From positions 1-64,000 of the forward strand of contig JAHKAA010000048.1 of NCBI GenBank assembly GCA_018825965.1: 64,000 nucleotides of DNA, given 5' to 3'. Shown in pieces: positions 8,092 to 19,317 of the stretch. The notes beneath the pieces were generated by a model. The model was given only the letters and a program-made list of their open reading frames with translations. It was not told the origin of the DNA and ran no database searches. Position 1 is the first letter of the stretch, and every line of letters starts with the position of its first letter. This DNA is from Gammaproteobacteria bacterium (lineage in GTDB: Bacteria > Pseudomonadota > Gammaproteobacteria > Enterobacterales > Alteromonadaceae). The translations under genes and the position numbers were made by a program.

Positions 8092-10017
8092 TCACGATTC
8101 CCAGTTCATCACTTTTGCAGATTCACCTTTCGAGCGTTGATTTAACCTAAATATTTTCCTTAACTTGTCCACATCCCCTCTATTGGTTAAGCTGAATTTC
8201 TGCAGTCTAGGGTCTGAACAATAAATAGCTAACTCCTCTCGAGTCAAAGCATAAGGATTTATCTTTTCCAAATCTTCAAAAGATGCCGAAGAGAAAAAAC
8301 TACATATTTTTTCTCGCTGAATTTCAAACTTGTAATTTTCAGATGGCTCAAAATTTAACTCGACTCTTACACCATTAATGTATGCAACATTAATTCTTTT
8401 TTGATGTGAAAAAACAATGCATCTTTCTATACTATCGATAATAGGCTCATCTTTATCATTCAGAGATGTATTACACAGCATGGGAACATCAGTGTGCTGA
8501 TAGAAAGCCTGGATAAGAGCGGCAAGGCGGGGACTATCCGTTTCTTTTAATGTCTGAACCCGGGCAGTTCCATCCAAATGGCAAACCGCTGGGATCTTAG
8601 CAAGCCACTTGTCCCGTACTGGAACAGCTTGCAACATAAATGGCGAATCTCCTTCGATATCAAAGCACTCATTAACCATTCTTGAGTCTACTATGGGCGC
8701 AACAGGCCGCCACCATTCTCTTTGTTTTATTTCATTAAGTCTGGTCTTTGACATCTCTTCTCTTGGATCTGCCAATAGACTGCGGTGCCCGAGCGCTCTA
8801 GGACCTATTTCTGCTGCCCCATCAAACCATGTAATAGGTCCTTTCAGCAAATCTTCTATAGCGGTATCAATATTCCAGCTTTCAACACTTCGGATAATAG
8901 CCCTGTATTTATCAATTATCGTATCATTGAGTTCCGCAAATTTACCATAATAAGCAGTACCAAGGCGAAAGCTGAAGCCTGGATAATTATGATCTGCGTA
9001 GTGAAGCCCCATACCTAACGCCATTCCTGAATCATTGACAACTGGAGGGGCTAAGAAACCCTTAAACCCAAACTTTTTCATCAGAAGAGAGTTAATTGGG
9101 CAATTTAGAGCAAAACCTCCCGTCATAGAGAGAAACAGCGATGCAGGCTCAACGTCAAATCGTTTTAGCGCTTGCTCAATAGTCTCAGTGACAACAGCGA
9201 GAGAATTCTCATGGATAACTTTGACGATCATACTTATTTGGTTATCTTCAAAACTGAAGCGATCATCTATGCCAGTGAACTTTAGGTCACAATCCTCAGG
9301 TTTTACGGAACGGACTGTTGAAATCACTTGATCAACCCACTGGATGGCCAAATACCTGTCTTTAAGTGACATGATTCTGGGGCAGGCTGGAACAGAAATA
9401 CGTAGCTGACAGCGAGAAGCACTACCCAAGGCCATAAGAGTCCCTTCGGCCCTGCCTAGCTTCTCACGCAATAAGGCCCAAAAAATGGCTGGAGAAGGAA
9501 CAGGGAAACGCTGCATTCTGCCGTTGTTTACATATGCTGCTAAATAATGAAATTTATCCCATACCAACGGATCAAGAACATGATCCGGGCCTGCATCAAG
9601 CGCCAGACACAATATTTGGTCATTGTAAAAATGTGAAGAGTCGACAAATACACCAGAATAAATATGGCAGAGGCTGTGGTAGCTAAAATTTGATTCAATT
9701 TTTTTGTAGGAATAATCCGTTTTATCTTGAGACAAACCCTCTGTACCTATTATAACCTGCATGTCATCAAGGCTCAGTCCTTCCTCGGACAACAATTCAT
9801 TTATAAATTTCTTTGCTTCAATTGCTGATTCAAATGAGATTCCATGACCTTTTACCCCAGATATGCGCTCAAACTCCCAATACCTCTGAAGAGTTAAATT
9901 TTTTCCCGACAGCTCCCACAAAGCCATTGATTGATCATGTCTTCGGGTTAATTTATATGCCCACTCTAATTGGCCAATATGGGTGTAAACTGACAGGAAT
10001 CGCGTTGAAATCGTCAT
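8092..10017 (-). CDS. Carbamoyltransferase, NodU/CmcH/TobZ family
   Basis: The protein has 641 residues, the usual length of O-carbamoyltransferases that use carbamoyl phosphate and ATP to carbamoylate a hydroxyl group. The N-terminal Kae1-like domain includes a His-bearing segment YHSLCHIYSGVF and a D-A-G-P-D strand (about residues 145-175). The C-terminal family signature GPRALGHRSLLADPR lies at about residues 404-418, followed by WWRPVAPIV, a RVQTL element and CNTSLNDKDEPI. Characterised relatives decorate Nod factors, cephamycin, tobramycin, novobiocin and saxitoxin-like compounds. It heads the minus-strand unit, with the MBOAT gene 52 bases downstream. The acceptor cannot be read from sequence, but the setting beside radical SAM and P450 genes suggests a tailored small molecule or glycan. 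Confidence 0.9.
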   Translation of the reverse strand: MTISTRFLSVYTHIGQLEWAYKLTRRHDQSMALWELSGKNLTLQRYWEFERISGVKGHGISFESAIEAKKFINELLSEEGLSLDDMQVIIGTEGLSQDKTDYSYKKIESNFSYHSLCHIYSGVFVDSSHFYNDQILCLALDAGPDHVLDPLVWDKFHYLAAYVNNGRMQRFPVPSPAIFWALLREKLGRAEGTLMALGSASRCQLRISVPACPRIMSLKDRYLAIQWVDQVISTVRSVKPEDCDLKFTGIDDRFSFEDNQISMIVKVIHENSLAVVTETIEQALKRFDVEPASLFLSMTGGFALNCPINSLLMKKFGFKGFLAPPVVNDSGMALGMGLHYADHNYPGFSFRLGTAYYGKFAELNDTIIDKYRAIIRSVESWNIDTAIEDLLKGPITWFDGAAEIGPRALGHRSLLADPREEMSKTRLNEIKQREWWRPVAPIVDSRMVNECFDIEGDSPFMLQAVPVRDKWLAKIPAVCHLDGTARVQTLKETDSPRLAALIQAFYQHTDVPMLCNTSLNDKDEPIIDSIERCIVFSHQKRINVAYINGVRVELNFEPSENYKFEIQREKICSFFSSASFEDLEKINPYALTREELAIYCSDPRLQKFSLTNRGDVDKLRKIFRLNQRSKGESAKVMNWES

Positions 10018-10336
10018 AGGCTATTAATTTTCATCTTGATAAAATATTACACGCCAATTTACGTGCCGCTAAATACAGAAAGGATCTGCTGCTGATTGCC
10101 TAAATCAGACTATCCTGCCAGCAGTTCAAATCATAGAAAACATATGAGTCGCCCAGCATAACGGATCTCGGTGTCAATCTACATAAAAAATAATTGTCTT
10201 AGCCTATCCTGAGTTTCTACTTATTGTTTCAGCATACATCTTCAACGGGATAGCCTGTAGCTATAGACTTCTCAGAAATGGTTTCTGCAAAGCATGCAAT
10301 GACAAAAAATACTTAGATATTTAGCCGTCTATACTG
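10018..10336. other. Divergent intergenic region between carbamoyltransferase and leu operon
   Basis: About 320 AT-rich bases lie between the carbamoyltransferase start, transcribed leftward, and the leu promoter. It must hold the promoter of the minus-strand cluster. I see no convincing operator, terminator or small gene. Confidence 0.4.
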
Positions 10337-10365
10337 TTGCAAAGCCCAAAGTGCCGTGATATTAC
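10337..10365 (+). promoter_or_regulatory. Candidate leu operon promoter
   Basis: TTGCAA (10337-10342) and TATTAC (10360-10365), separated by 17 bases, form a plausible sigma-70 promoter. A transcript starting near 10372 would begin about 20-40 bases before the leader peptide start. The hexamers are each imperfect, so the assignment rests mainly on position. Confidence 0.45.
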
Positions 10366-10410
10366 TAATAGCAGTTGTATAAATTAAACCCAATGAAGAC
10401 CCAAGCAACA

Positions 10411-10491
10411 ATGAATTTAAACCAGCGTTTCGCTAACCTGCTCACTCTCCTCGTGCTCCTCAACAGGCCACGGGGCTTTGTGTTTTGGTAA
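10411..10491 (+). CDS. leuL: leu operon leader peptide
   Basis: A 26-codon frame from ATG at 10411 to TAA at 10489-10491 encodes a peptide with seven leucines. Six of these fall in the run LLTLLVLL (codons 10-17, CTG CTC ACT CTC CTC GTG CTC CTC), and the peptide ends with NRPRGFVFW. An in-frame ATG at 10393 would lengthen it to 32 residues; neither start has a strong ribosome binding site. A run of leucine codons just ahead of mutually exclusive hairpins and leuA is the classical design of leu attenuation: ribosomes stalling for lack of charged tRNA-Leu uncover the antiterminator. Most of these codons are CTC, which is not read by the window's own tRNA-Leu(UAA). Confidence 0.88.
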   Translation: MNLNQRFANLLTLLVLLNRPRGFVFW

Positions 10492-10525
10492 AACGACTGT
10501 ACCAGTAAACCAAGAACCCCGTGCC
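10466..10525 (+). promoter_or_regulatory. leu antiterminator pairing
   Basis: GGCCACGGGG (10466-10475), inside the last codons of the leader peptide, is complementary to CCCCGTGCC (10517-10525), the left arm of the terminator, with one bulged C. The two structures cannot form together. When the ribosome stalls on the leucine codons at 10438-10461, this pairing would form and prevent termination. Confidence 0.8.
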
Positions 10526-10542
10526 ACAGGCCGGGGTTTTTT
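10515..10542 (+). terminator. leu operon attenuator (intrinsic terminator)
   Basis: CCCCG and CGGGG form the base, one T bulges, and GCC/GGC close an ACA loop (arms 10517-10525 and 10529-10536). Flanking AA/TT extend the stem, and six T follow at 10537-10542. It is a textbook factor-independent terminator placed between the leader peptide and leuA. Confidence 0.9.
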
Positions 10543-10595
10543 GTTTTAACCAAGGCCACCAGAACGGGTTTAAATCAATGAATGAGGAAAATGTG

Positions 10596-13252
<2,657 letters not shown>

Positions 13253-13254
13253 TG

Positions 13255-14676
13255 ATGGCCAAAACCTTATATCAGAAAATTTACCAAAGCCATGTGGTGG
13301 CTCCGGTCAATGGCAGCACCGACTTGTTATTTGTCGACCGCCATTTAATTCATGAAGTCACCAGCCCCCAGGCTTTTGCCGGTTTACGTCAGGCTGGCCG
13401 CACTGTACGCCGCCCTGACTTAACTTACGCCACTATGGATCATAACGTCTCGACTCAGTTGCGTAGCATAGATGCTGCAGGTGAAACCTCACGTAAACAA
13501 CTGGAAGCGCTGGCGACCAACTGCAAAGAATTTAACGTACCTTTGTTGGATTTAATGCATCCGGATCAAGGCATAGTGCACGTCATTGGCCCTGAACTGG
13601 GTTTAACTCAGCCAGGCATGATTATTGTCTGCGGTGATTCCCATACCTCCACTCATGGTGCTTTTGGCGCTATCGCCTTTGGTATTGGTACTTCTGAAGT
13701 AGAACATGTACTGGCCACTCAAACCTTGCAGCAGCAAGTGGCAAAAACCTTAAAAGTGGAAGTCACAGGCTCTTTATCGCCTTTTGTCACACCTAAAGAT
13801 GTGATTATGGCGGTGATAGGCCAGTTAGGTACGGCAGGTGGTAATGGTTATGTGGCTGAATTCTGCGGCTCTGCTATTCGTGGCATGAGCATGGAAGGCC
13901 GTATGACGCTGTGCAATATGAGCATCGAAATGGGTGCTAAAGCAGGTTTAATAGCACCGGACGAAGTGACCTTTGCCTATTTAAAAGGCAAACCTCATGC
14001 TCCACAAGCAGAGCATTGGGATGCAGCAGTGCAGTATTGGCAAAGCCTGTTTTCAGATGTCGATGCAGTTTTTGATAAAACAGTGACTATTACCGCAGAG
14101 AGCATCAGACCCCAAGTCACCTGGGGGACTAACCCTGAGCAAGTGATAGCAGTGGATCAACCTATTCCTTCCCCTGAGTCCTTCAGCGATTTAATTAAAG
14201 CTGATGCAGCGCGCCGCGCTTTAACTTATATGGGCATTGAAGCGGGCCAGAAATTAACTGATCTGAAAGTGGATGTAGTTTTTATTGGTTCCTGTACCAA
14301 TAGCCGTATTGAAGATTTACGCCAGGCCGCTGCTATAGTGCAAGGCAAACAAGTGGCATCCGGTGTTCGCGCTTTAATAGTGCCAGGCTCTGGTCAGGTC
14401 AAACGCCAGGCTGAAGCCGAAGGCTTAGCCGATATTTTTAAAGCCTCTGGTTTTGAATGGCGTGAGCCAGGCTGCTCTATGTGTTTAGGCATGAACGACG
14501 ACAGAGTGGAAGCAGGCCAACGTTGTGCCTCCACCTCAAACCGCAATTTTGAAGGCCGTCAGGGCCGTGGCAGCCGCACTCATTTGGTCAGTCCCGCTAT
14601 GGCCGCAGCAGCTGCTATTGCCGGTCGTTTTGTAGATATATCTTATGTAGAGCGCACAGAGGGGACATTCCAATGA
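13255..14676 (+). CDS. leuC: 3-isopropylmalate dehydratase large subunit
   Basis: The large subunit of isopropylmalate isomerase, an aconitase-like enzyme with a [4Fe-4S] cluster. Counting from ATG at 13255, the cluster ligands fall at Cys347 (GSCTNSR) and Cys407/Cys410 (GCSMCLG), the same numbers as in E. coli Leu[14 protein letters not shown] and [13 protein letters not shown] are also diagnostic. An ATG at 13252 shares a base with the leuB stop, but the GGGAG upstream is better spaced (about 7 bases) for 13255, and the protein then begins MAKTLYQKI as in relatives. It overlaps leuD by four bases, consistent with the LeuCD heterodimer being made in step. Confidence 0.97.
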   Translation: MAKTLYQKIYQSHVVAPVNGSTDLLFVDRHLIHEVTSPQAFAGLRQAGRTVRRPDLTYATMDHNVSTQLRSIDAAGETSRKQLEALATNCKEFNVPLLDLMHPDQGIVHVIGPELGLTQPGMIIVCGDSHTSTHGAFGAIAFGIGTSEVEHVLATQTLQQQVAKTLKVEVTGSLSPFVTPKDVIMAVIGQLGTAGGNGYVAEFCGSAIRGMSMEGRMTLCNMSIEMGAKAGLIAPDEVTFAYLKGKPHAPQAEHWDAAVQYWQSLFSDVDAVFDKTVTITAESIRPQVTWGTNPEQVIAVDQPIPSPESFSDLIKADAARRALTYMGIEAGQKLTDLKVDVVFIGSCTNSRIEDLRQAAAIVQGKQVASGVRALIVPGSGQVKRQAEAEGLADIFKASGFEWREPGCSMCLGMNDDRVEAGQRCASTSNRNFEGRQGRGSRTHLVSPAMAAAAAIAGRFVDISYVERTEGTFQ

Positions 14677-15275
14677 GCCAGATTTTTGCACAAGGGTTAG
14701 TCTGCCCTTTAGATAAAAATAATGTCGATACCGACCAGATTATTCCAAAGCAATTTTTAACTTCAGTCAGCCGCGACGGTTTTGCACAAGCTTTATTTTA
14801 CGACTGGCGTTATCTGGCGAATGAACAACCTAACCCTGACTTTGTATTAAACGAGCCAGCCTATAAAGGGGCTTCTATTCTGCTGACCCGTGCCAACTTT
14901 GGCTGTGGATCCAGCCGTGAACATGCGCCCTGGGCTATTCAGCAGTATGGTTTTAATGTAGTGATTGCCGAAAGCTTTGCTGATATTTTCTTTAATAACA
15001 GCATCAACAACGGCATGTTATTAATCAGCCTGAGCGCTTCTAATATTGAGTTTTTATTCAGCCGTTGCCAGCAAAGCACACAGGAATGGAAAATTGATTT
15101 GGCAGGCCAGCAGATTATTCTGGGCAATAACGCTGCTGTGGGTTTTCAGATAGACCCTGATATTAAACAGCGTTTGTTAAGTGGCCTGGATTTTATCGGT
15201 GCCAGCGAACAGTTTGAACCGCACATCAGCGGCTACGAAAAACAACGCGCCACAGCACAGCCCTGGTTAGGGTAA
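14673..15275 (+). CDS. leuD: 3-isopropylmalate dehydratase small subunit
   Basis: A 200-residue small subunit that completes the LeuCD isomerase active site. The N-terminal [14 protein letters not shown] and the [13 protein letters not shown] segment (about residues 75-87) are characteristic of the LeuD swivelling domain. The length is normal. Its start overlaps the leuC stop (ATGA). It is the last gene of the operon: the following 330 bases hold hairpins but no gene on this strand. Confidence 0.97.
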   Translation: MSQIFAQGLVCPLDKNNVDTDQIIPKQFLTSVSRDGFAQALFYDWRYLANEQPNPDFVLNEPAYKGASILLTRANFGCGSSREHAPWAIQQYGFNVVIAESFADIFFNNSINNGMLLISLSASNIEFLFSRCQQSTQEWKIDLAGQQIILGNNAAVGFQIDPDIKQRLLSGLDFIGASEQFEPHISGYEKQRATAQPWLG

Positions 15276-15605
15276 CACCGCTGCTGTTCAGACCCCAGGG
15301 GCCGCGGCTTGTCCCGGCCCGTCCATGCCCCATAAACGGGGGCATATCCGACAACCATCTGATTGGAATTTAAAACGGGAGGGGCAAGCCCCTCCCCTAC
15401 ACAACCCCTTGTTTCATAACCCAATGTTCACATAATCAATACAGCTCTTTCACCAGCCAGCCATCTAGCCGTAAACTACTGATTTATATCGACTACTTGC
15501 TTATCAGAAAATGCAGGTAATACTTGGCAAAGCAGTATCAGGCAGTATATAGTTTCATTATTATCAAATTTACCAGTTCACCTATTAACCTCTAAGGGGT
15601 ATTTT
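15276..15605. repeat. Intergenic hairpins, REP-like G/C-rich elements
   Basis: Two strong inverted repeats follow leuD. The first is ATGCCCC (15325-15331) with GGGGCAT (15339-15345). The second is a perfect 9-bp pair GGGAGGGGC (15377-15385) and GCCCCTCCC (15388-15396), followed by CTAC. Neither has a T-run, so they look more like repetitive palindromic elements than intrinsic terminators, though they may stabilise the leu transcript end. A related block occurs at 16002-16026. The rest of the gap is AT-rich and should contain the promoter of the DUF3718 gene. Confidence 0.5.
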
Positions 15606-15977
15606 ATGAAAAAGCTCGTTACATTAGCAGTAGTAGCAAGTGCGTATTTCGCAGCAGCACCAGCAGCTGTAGCACAGGATCAATGGGCAGTTTCCTTGTG
15701 TGAATACACCAAAGCAGATGATAAAAACCGCGTTCGCAAGGTACTGTCAGATAACAAAGTAAACGTTCGTAAAATTTATGATGCGATTCAATGTAATGGC
15801 GACTCGCTGATTAAGTTTGCAATGCGTAGTGATGCTTATGAAACAGGTTCATTTTTTGTAAAACAGATGCCAGCTAAAGCTTTAGTGGCTGAAGATCTGG
15901 AAGCCTGGGCTGCAGCTAATGGTTTATCAGCGTCGCCACTGATCAACGATATTAAAGCCCGTATCGGCCAGGACTAA
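15606..15977 (+). CDS. DUF3718 family secreted protein
   Basis: A 123-residue protein with a clear signal peptide (basic MKK, hydrophobic VTLAVVASAYFAAAPAAVAQ, cleavage likely after AVA or AQ). The mature part has the DUF3718 pattern: SLCEYTKADDKNRVRKVL, then KIYDAIQCNGDSLIKFAM with the two conserved cysteines, then a variable tail. Such proteins are small periplasmic proteins of unknown role in Shewanella- and Alteromonas-like bacteria. AAGGGG lies just upstream of the ATG. It appears to be a single-gene transcript ending at the hairpin at 16061-16087. Confidence 0.85.
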   Translation: MKKLVTLAVVASAYFAAAPAAVAQDQWAVSLCEYTKADDKNRVRKVLSDNKVNVRKIYDAIQCNGDSLIKFAMRSDAYETGSFFVKQMPAKALVAEDLEAWAAANGLSASPLINDIKARIGQD

Positions 15978-16001
15978 TATAGCCTTCGTACTTGAAGCGC
16001 T

Positions 16002-16026
16002 CGGGCGGGGATAAACCCAGCCCCTA
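16002..16026. repeat. Second copy of G-rich intergenic repeat
   Basis: GGGCGGGG (16003-16010), ATAAACCCA and GCCCCTAC form an imperfect inverted repeat. It resembles the element at 15377-15398 in its G-rich left arm and its CCCCTAC right end. The pair bracket the DUF3718 gene. Confidence 0.4.
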
Positions 16027-16060
16027 CGTTGCCTGCGCTGTATAGGGTAAAGTGTTTTGA

Positions 16061-16087
16061 AACGGTCCATTAAGGGGCCGTTTTTTT
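16061..16087 (+). terminator. Intrinsic terminator after DUF3718 gene
   Basis: AACGGTCC (16061-16068) pairs with GGGCCGTT (16075-16082) with one G-T wobble across a 6-base loop, followed by a run of T to 16087. It overlaps the end of the convergent PepSY gene and may work in both directions. Confidence 0.8.
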
Positions 16088-17125
16088 ATCTTTGCCAAAG
16101 GTTTGACGCTGCGTATAAAAAACCAAACCTAACCCCCAAAGTAATAACGGGATCAAACCTGTCAGTAGCAACAGAATTTTGTAAAACTCTCCGCCTACGG
16201 CTGCCATATGCAGAGGATAAATCATCTGGCTGAGTTGTTTGCCCTGCCCCATTTCCGTAGCCTTTTGTACAGATAAAACACCGGAGCTGGCGGGGTCAAG
16301 TTTGATCAGAGTGCGGCCATTTGGATGCCACTCCCCGGTCAGCTGTGCACGGATGGATAGTTCCTGCTCTGCTTTCTTCCGGAAACTGGCTAAGCGTAAG
16401 GCCCCATCAGGCAACTGCTTTTGTGCTACCGGCAACCATAAGGCCCACTGACTTTGAGTCACAGGATAAGCCTCAGAAGCAACTTCAGGTAGTGTGACTT
16501 CAGCATCGCTGAACAACCAACTTAAAGCTTGTTGTACTTGCTGGTTATACAGCATAGCAGTGCCAGTCAGACTGGTTAGCACTAACAACGGAGCAGTCCA
16601 GAATGCGATAACAAAATGCCATTGTCTGGACCAGCGAATGCTGGAAGCTGACCAGGGTAAACGCCATAATTTCCAGCGCCAGTGTCTGGGCCAGCTCTGC
16701 CATAAACCTGACCCAACCAACAGCAGTGCCAATAATCCCAGCACACCTATCATTTGTTCACCCACATCTGCACTGAATAAATGCAAATGGAATTCATAAC
16801 ACCAGCCGATGAAATCCTGGTACTGACTGCGGCTAAGCAATAACTCACCTGAAGCGGACCAGTATTCTAAGCTGCCGTCCAGACGGGACAATTCCAGCCA
16901 TGGGCGCTCAGTGTTGGCAAGGCGGACAAAGCGGTAGTCCCTCTGTGGCAAGGCATCCAATACCTTGCCCCAGATGGCTAAATCTGTGACTAAAGGCTGC
17001 TGTAATTGAGGGTAAAGCCATTGCAGCAGCAGGTTTTTATACAGCAGAACAGCACCTGTCAGGCTGGCGGGCACCAGCCACAAAGCCAGGATCAGGCCAA
17101 AAAACCTGTGTAACTTTTTGGCCAT
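16070..17125 (-). CDS. PepSY-associated transmembrane protein, iron-uptake linked
   Basis: The protein has 351 residues and about four membrane segments: one near the N-terminus (LHRFFGLILALWLVPASLTG), a pair around residues 125-190 and one near the C-terminus (ILLLLTGLIPLLLWGLGLV). The conserved HRFFG of the first helix and a DFIGWCYEFHLHLF segment before the second helix are typical of the PepSY_TM family, which sits beside siderophore receptors and is thought to act in ferric-siderophore reduction or processing in the inner membrane. Its start is 16 bases after the stop of the TonB receptor gene, so both are probably made from the Fur-like controlled promoter at 19249-19288. Confidence 0.85.
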   Translation of the reverse strand: MAKKLHRFFGLILALWLVPASLTGAVLLYKNLLLQWLYPQLQQPLVTDLAIWGKVLDALPQRDYRFVRLANTERPWLELSRLDGSLEYWSASGELLLSRSQYQDFIGWCYEFHLHLFSADVGEQMIGVLGLLALLLVGSGLWQSWPRHWRWKLWRLPWSASSIRWSRQWHFVIAFWTAPLLVLTSLTGTAMLYNQQVQQALSWLFSDAEVTLPEVASEAYPVTQSQWALWLPVAQKQLPDGALRLASFRKKAEQELSIRAQLTGEWHPNGRTLIKLDPASSGVLSVQKATEMGQGKQLSQMIYPLHMAAVGGEFYKILLLLTGLIPLLLWGLGLVFYTQRQTFGKDKKTAP

Positions 17126-17141
17126 TCAAAGCACCGGTCCG

Positions 17142-19232
17142 TTAAAACGCCATTTGCCAGTTCAGATTTAAAGTGCGGCCTAAGCCTGCAAAATAACTTC
17201 TGTTGGCAGGAGTGGTTTGGGAATAATAGGTAATGTACTGTTTATCCAGCGCATTCTCCAGACCCAAAGTCCAGTTGCCCCAGTTGTGTGTTTCATAGCG
17301 AGCGGATAGATCCAGCGTATGGTAGCCGTTAAAAGAGGAGCCGTCGTTGTAGTTCACATCAAACAACTGACTAAGCTGCACTCTGCTGCTCAGTTGCAGA
17401 GGCCATTGCTGTAACCAATACAGATTTAACCGTTCCGGCGCTATATTGATGCCACCCAGATCTTTGTCTACCTGATCATCATTGTTACTGTCAAACTGTC
17501 CCTCAGTGCGGGCATAAGTGAAACCTAAAGTGCTGTCTTCATTCAGGTTATACTCACCTTCGGCCTCAAAACCACTGATTTCAGTGCGTTCACGCATCAC
17601 ACTGTAAATACCATCGGCGTCGGCCTGTAAACGCGAGCCTAAGTCTGAATCCGACTGGAAGTAACTCAATTGCAAACGGTACTGATCTTCCGTCAGTTCA
17701 ATACCCACTTCAGTATTGTCTGATACCACAGGCTGTACGTTCAGAAACTGAGCTACAGACTGATTGGGCTTATTAATGGCTCTTAATACCCGTCCCACGT
17801 CCGGCATGCTAAAACCTTCACTGTAGCTGGCGTAAAGGCGAACGCTGTCAGACCATTGATGCACCAGACCAAAGTTTTTCAGCAATTCGTTAAAGCTGGG
17901 CTCACCACCTGTCACAAAACTGCTGTTAGACGAGGCCAGGGTCGTGAAATCATCCACTGACAACTTGCCATACTCATAACGGGCGCCAGCACTGAAGGTC
18001 CAGTCGTTGATCTGGTTATAACGCAACTGCACAAAAGGTGCGTAATTGGTGAATTCGGTTTCAGGCACCCAGTTTCTGTTGGTCATCACCAGTTCCTGAT
18101 AAGTACTGTCCTGCAACCAATCCAAACCCGTACTTAAATCCATTCCAGAGTCTGCAAAATCCGCACTGAACCAGGTCAGTCGACTGCCGGCTTTTTCTGA
18201 GATATTTTGGGACTGATCGAAGATAGCTGTGCCTAAAGCCGGATCCTGAAATACTGCAGCTCTGCTGCCACCAAACATAGAGGCAAAATCCTGGGCAAAC
18301 AATTGCAGGTTCAACTGACCACCCGCTATGTCCTGATGCTGATAATCCAATGACGCTGAAGTTACTTTATTTTGTGATGCTTTGCCTTCTGTGACACCGC
18401 GCTCAGAGCTGGTAGGAATGCCTTTGACTGCATCACCATTCACTGTGATGTAGTTATTATTACCTTGTAAATCGAAGTGGTTCACCATCAACTGCAGACT
18501 TTGAGTTTCGGTCATCTGCCATTTGCTTTTGATAAACAAATTGACTGTGTCTGAATCCATGGTATCGCCCTGAGTGGTGTCGACACCTATAGGCTGTCCA
18601 TTACCATCCAGATACAAGCCTGTTTTGTTAAAAGCGCCACCTGCAATAAAAGAGACATCTTCAAACTGCTCTGAAAACAAATAACTGGCTTTGTAACTTT
18701 GAGTGTCCTGGCCGCCTGCAGTAGGCACAGAGCCAGATAAACTGACCTGATGCTGATACTCAGCCGGTGATTTGGTAATGATATTGATAATGCCGCCACT
18801 GGCCCCCATGCCCTGGATAGCGTTAGCCCCACGTATCACTTCAATACGTTCAATCATGGATGGGTCTATGGTATTGCCGTCACGGGAACCGTTACGTAAA
18901 GGGGTAGACTGAGGCACACCATCAATCATATAAAGTGGCTCACGGCCACGTAGGGTTTCGCCATTGGCCGTTAGTTTCTGTCGGCTCGGTGAAAAGCTGG
19001 GTAATAAATTCCCTAAAATTTGTGACAGGTCCTGAGTCACGGCCAATTGTGATTTTAATTCTTCCTGATCAATTACGGTGATAGTGGCTGGCACTGTACT
19101 AACCGGATAAGAAGAACGGGTTGCTGACACCTGGATGGTTTCGATTTCAACAGCTGTTTCTGCAGCTACTGTTTCTGCAGCAAACCACGGAAATGGCAAA
19201 GCCAAAGCTAACACCAGTCTGGACAATTTCAT
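17142..19232 (-). CDS. TonB-dependent receptor, probably ferric siderophore
   Basis: An outer-membrane receptor of 696 residues from the ATG at 19232; the frame is open to 19265, but only the internal ATG places MKLSRLVLALALPFPWFA as a normal signal peptide. The mature N-terminus has a TonB-box-like IETIQVSAT. The plug follows, with TVIDQEELKSQ, YMIDGVPQSTP, IERIEVIRGANAIQGMGASGG and INIITKSP. The rest is a 22-strand-type barrel ending in F (NLNWQMAF), as required for BAM assembly. The partner PepSY gene downstream and the Fur-like palindrome upstream point to ferric siderophore uptake. The specific ligand cannot be told. Confidence 0.9.
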   Translation of the reverse strand: MKLSRLVLALALPFPWFAAETVAAETAVEIETIQVSATRSSYPVSTVPATITVIDQEELKSQLAVTQDLSQILGNLLPSFSPSRQKLTANGETLRGREPLYMIDGVPQSTPLRNGSRDGNTIDPSMIERIEVIRGANAIQGMGASGGIINIITKSPAEYQHQVSLSGSVPTAGGQDTQSYKASYLFSEQFEDVSFIAGGAFNKTGLYLDGNGQPIGVDTTQGDTMDSDTVNLFIKSKWQMTETQSLQLMVNHFDLQGNNNYITVNGDAVKGIPTSSERGVTEGKASQNKVTSASLDYQHQDIAGGQLNLQLFAQDFASMFGGSRAAVFQDPALGTAIFDQSQNISEKAGSRLTWFSADFADSGMDLSTGLDWLQDSTYQELVMTNRNWVPETEFTNYAPFVQLRYNQINDWTFSAGARYEYGKLSVDDFTTLASSNSSFVTGGEPSFNELLKNFGLVHQWSDSVRLYASYSEGFSMPDVGRVLRAINKPNQSVAQFLNVQPVVSDNTEVGIELTEDQYRLQLSYFQSDSDLGSRLQADADGIYSVMRERTEISGFEAEGEYNLNEDSTLGFTYARTEGQFDSNNDDQVDKDLGGINIAPERLNLYWLQQWPLQLSSRVQLSQLFDVNYNDGSSFNGYHTLDLSARYETHNWGNWTLGLENALDKQYITYYSQTTPANRSYFAGLGRTLNLNWQMAF

Positions 19233-19248
19233 GACTACACTCAACCGA

Positions 19249-19288
19249 ATAAGAATAGGTCGCATTTATAAATGCGAACTATTCTTAT
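19249..19288. promoter_or_regulatory. Near-perfect 40-bp palindrome, probable double Fur box
   Basis: ATAAGAATAG (19249-19258) mirrors CTATTCTTAT (19279-19288), and the centre TCGCATTTATAAATGCGA (19260-19277) is itself a perfect palindrome; only positions 19259 and 19278 do not pair. Each half contains a sequence like ATGCGAACTATTCTTAT, which resembles the Fur box form ATGAGAAT-ATTCTCAT. The site lies 17 bases upstream of the receptor start. Iron repression by Fur binding as two overlapping dimers is inferred. Confidence 0.65.
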
Positions 19289-19317
19289 GTCAAGTTGAAT
19301 AAAACACGAGTCTGGTT

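Noticed and set aside
10365-10559. Minus-strand 64-residue ORF over the leu leader
   Set aside because: It is the antisense of the leader peptide and the attenuator hairpins, which explain the sequence fully.
10521-10595. N-terminal extension of leuA (starts at 10521 or 10578)
   Set aside because: The first lies in the terminator stem and neither has a ribosome binding site; the ATG at 10596 has a well-spaced GAGG and gives the usual 523 residues.
15233-15424. Minus-strand 63-residue ORF after leuD
   Set aside because: It consists of the palindromic intergenic repeats and shows no protein-like pattern.
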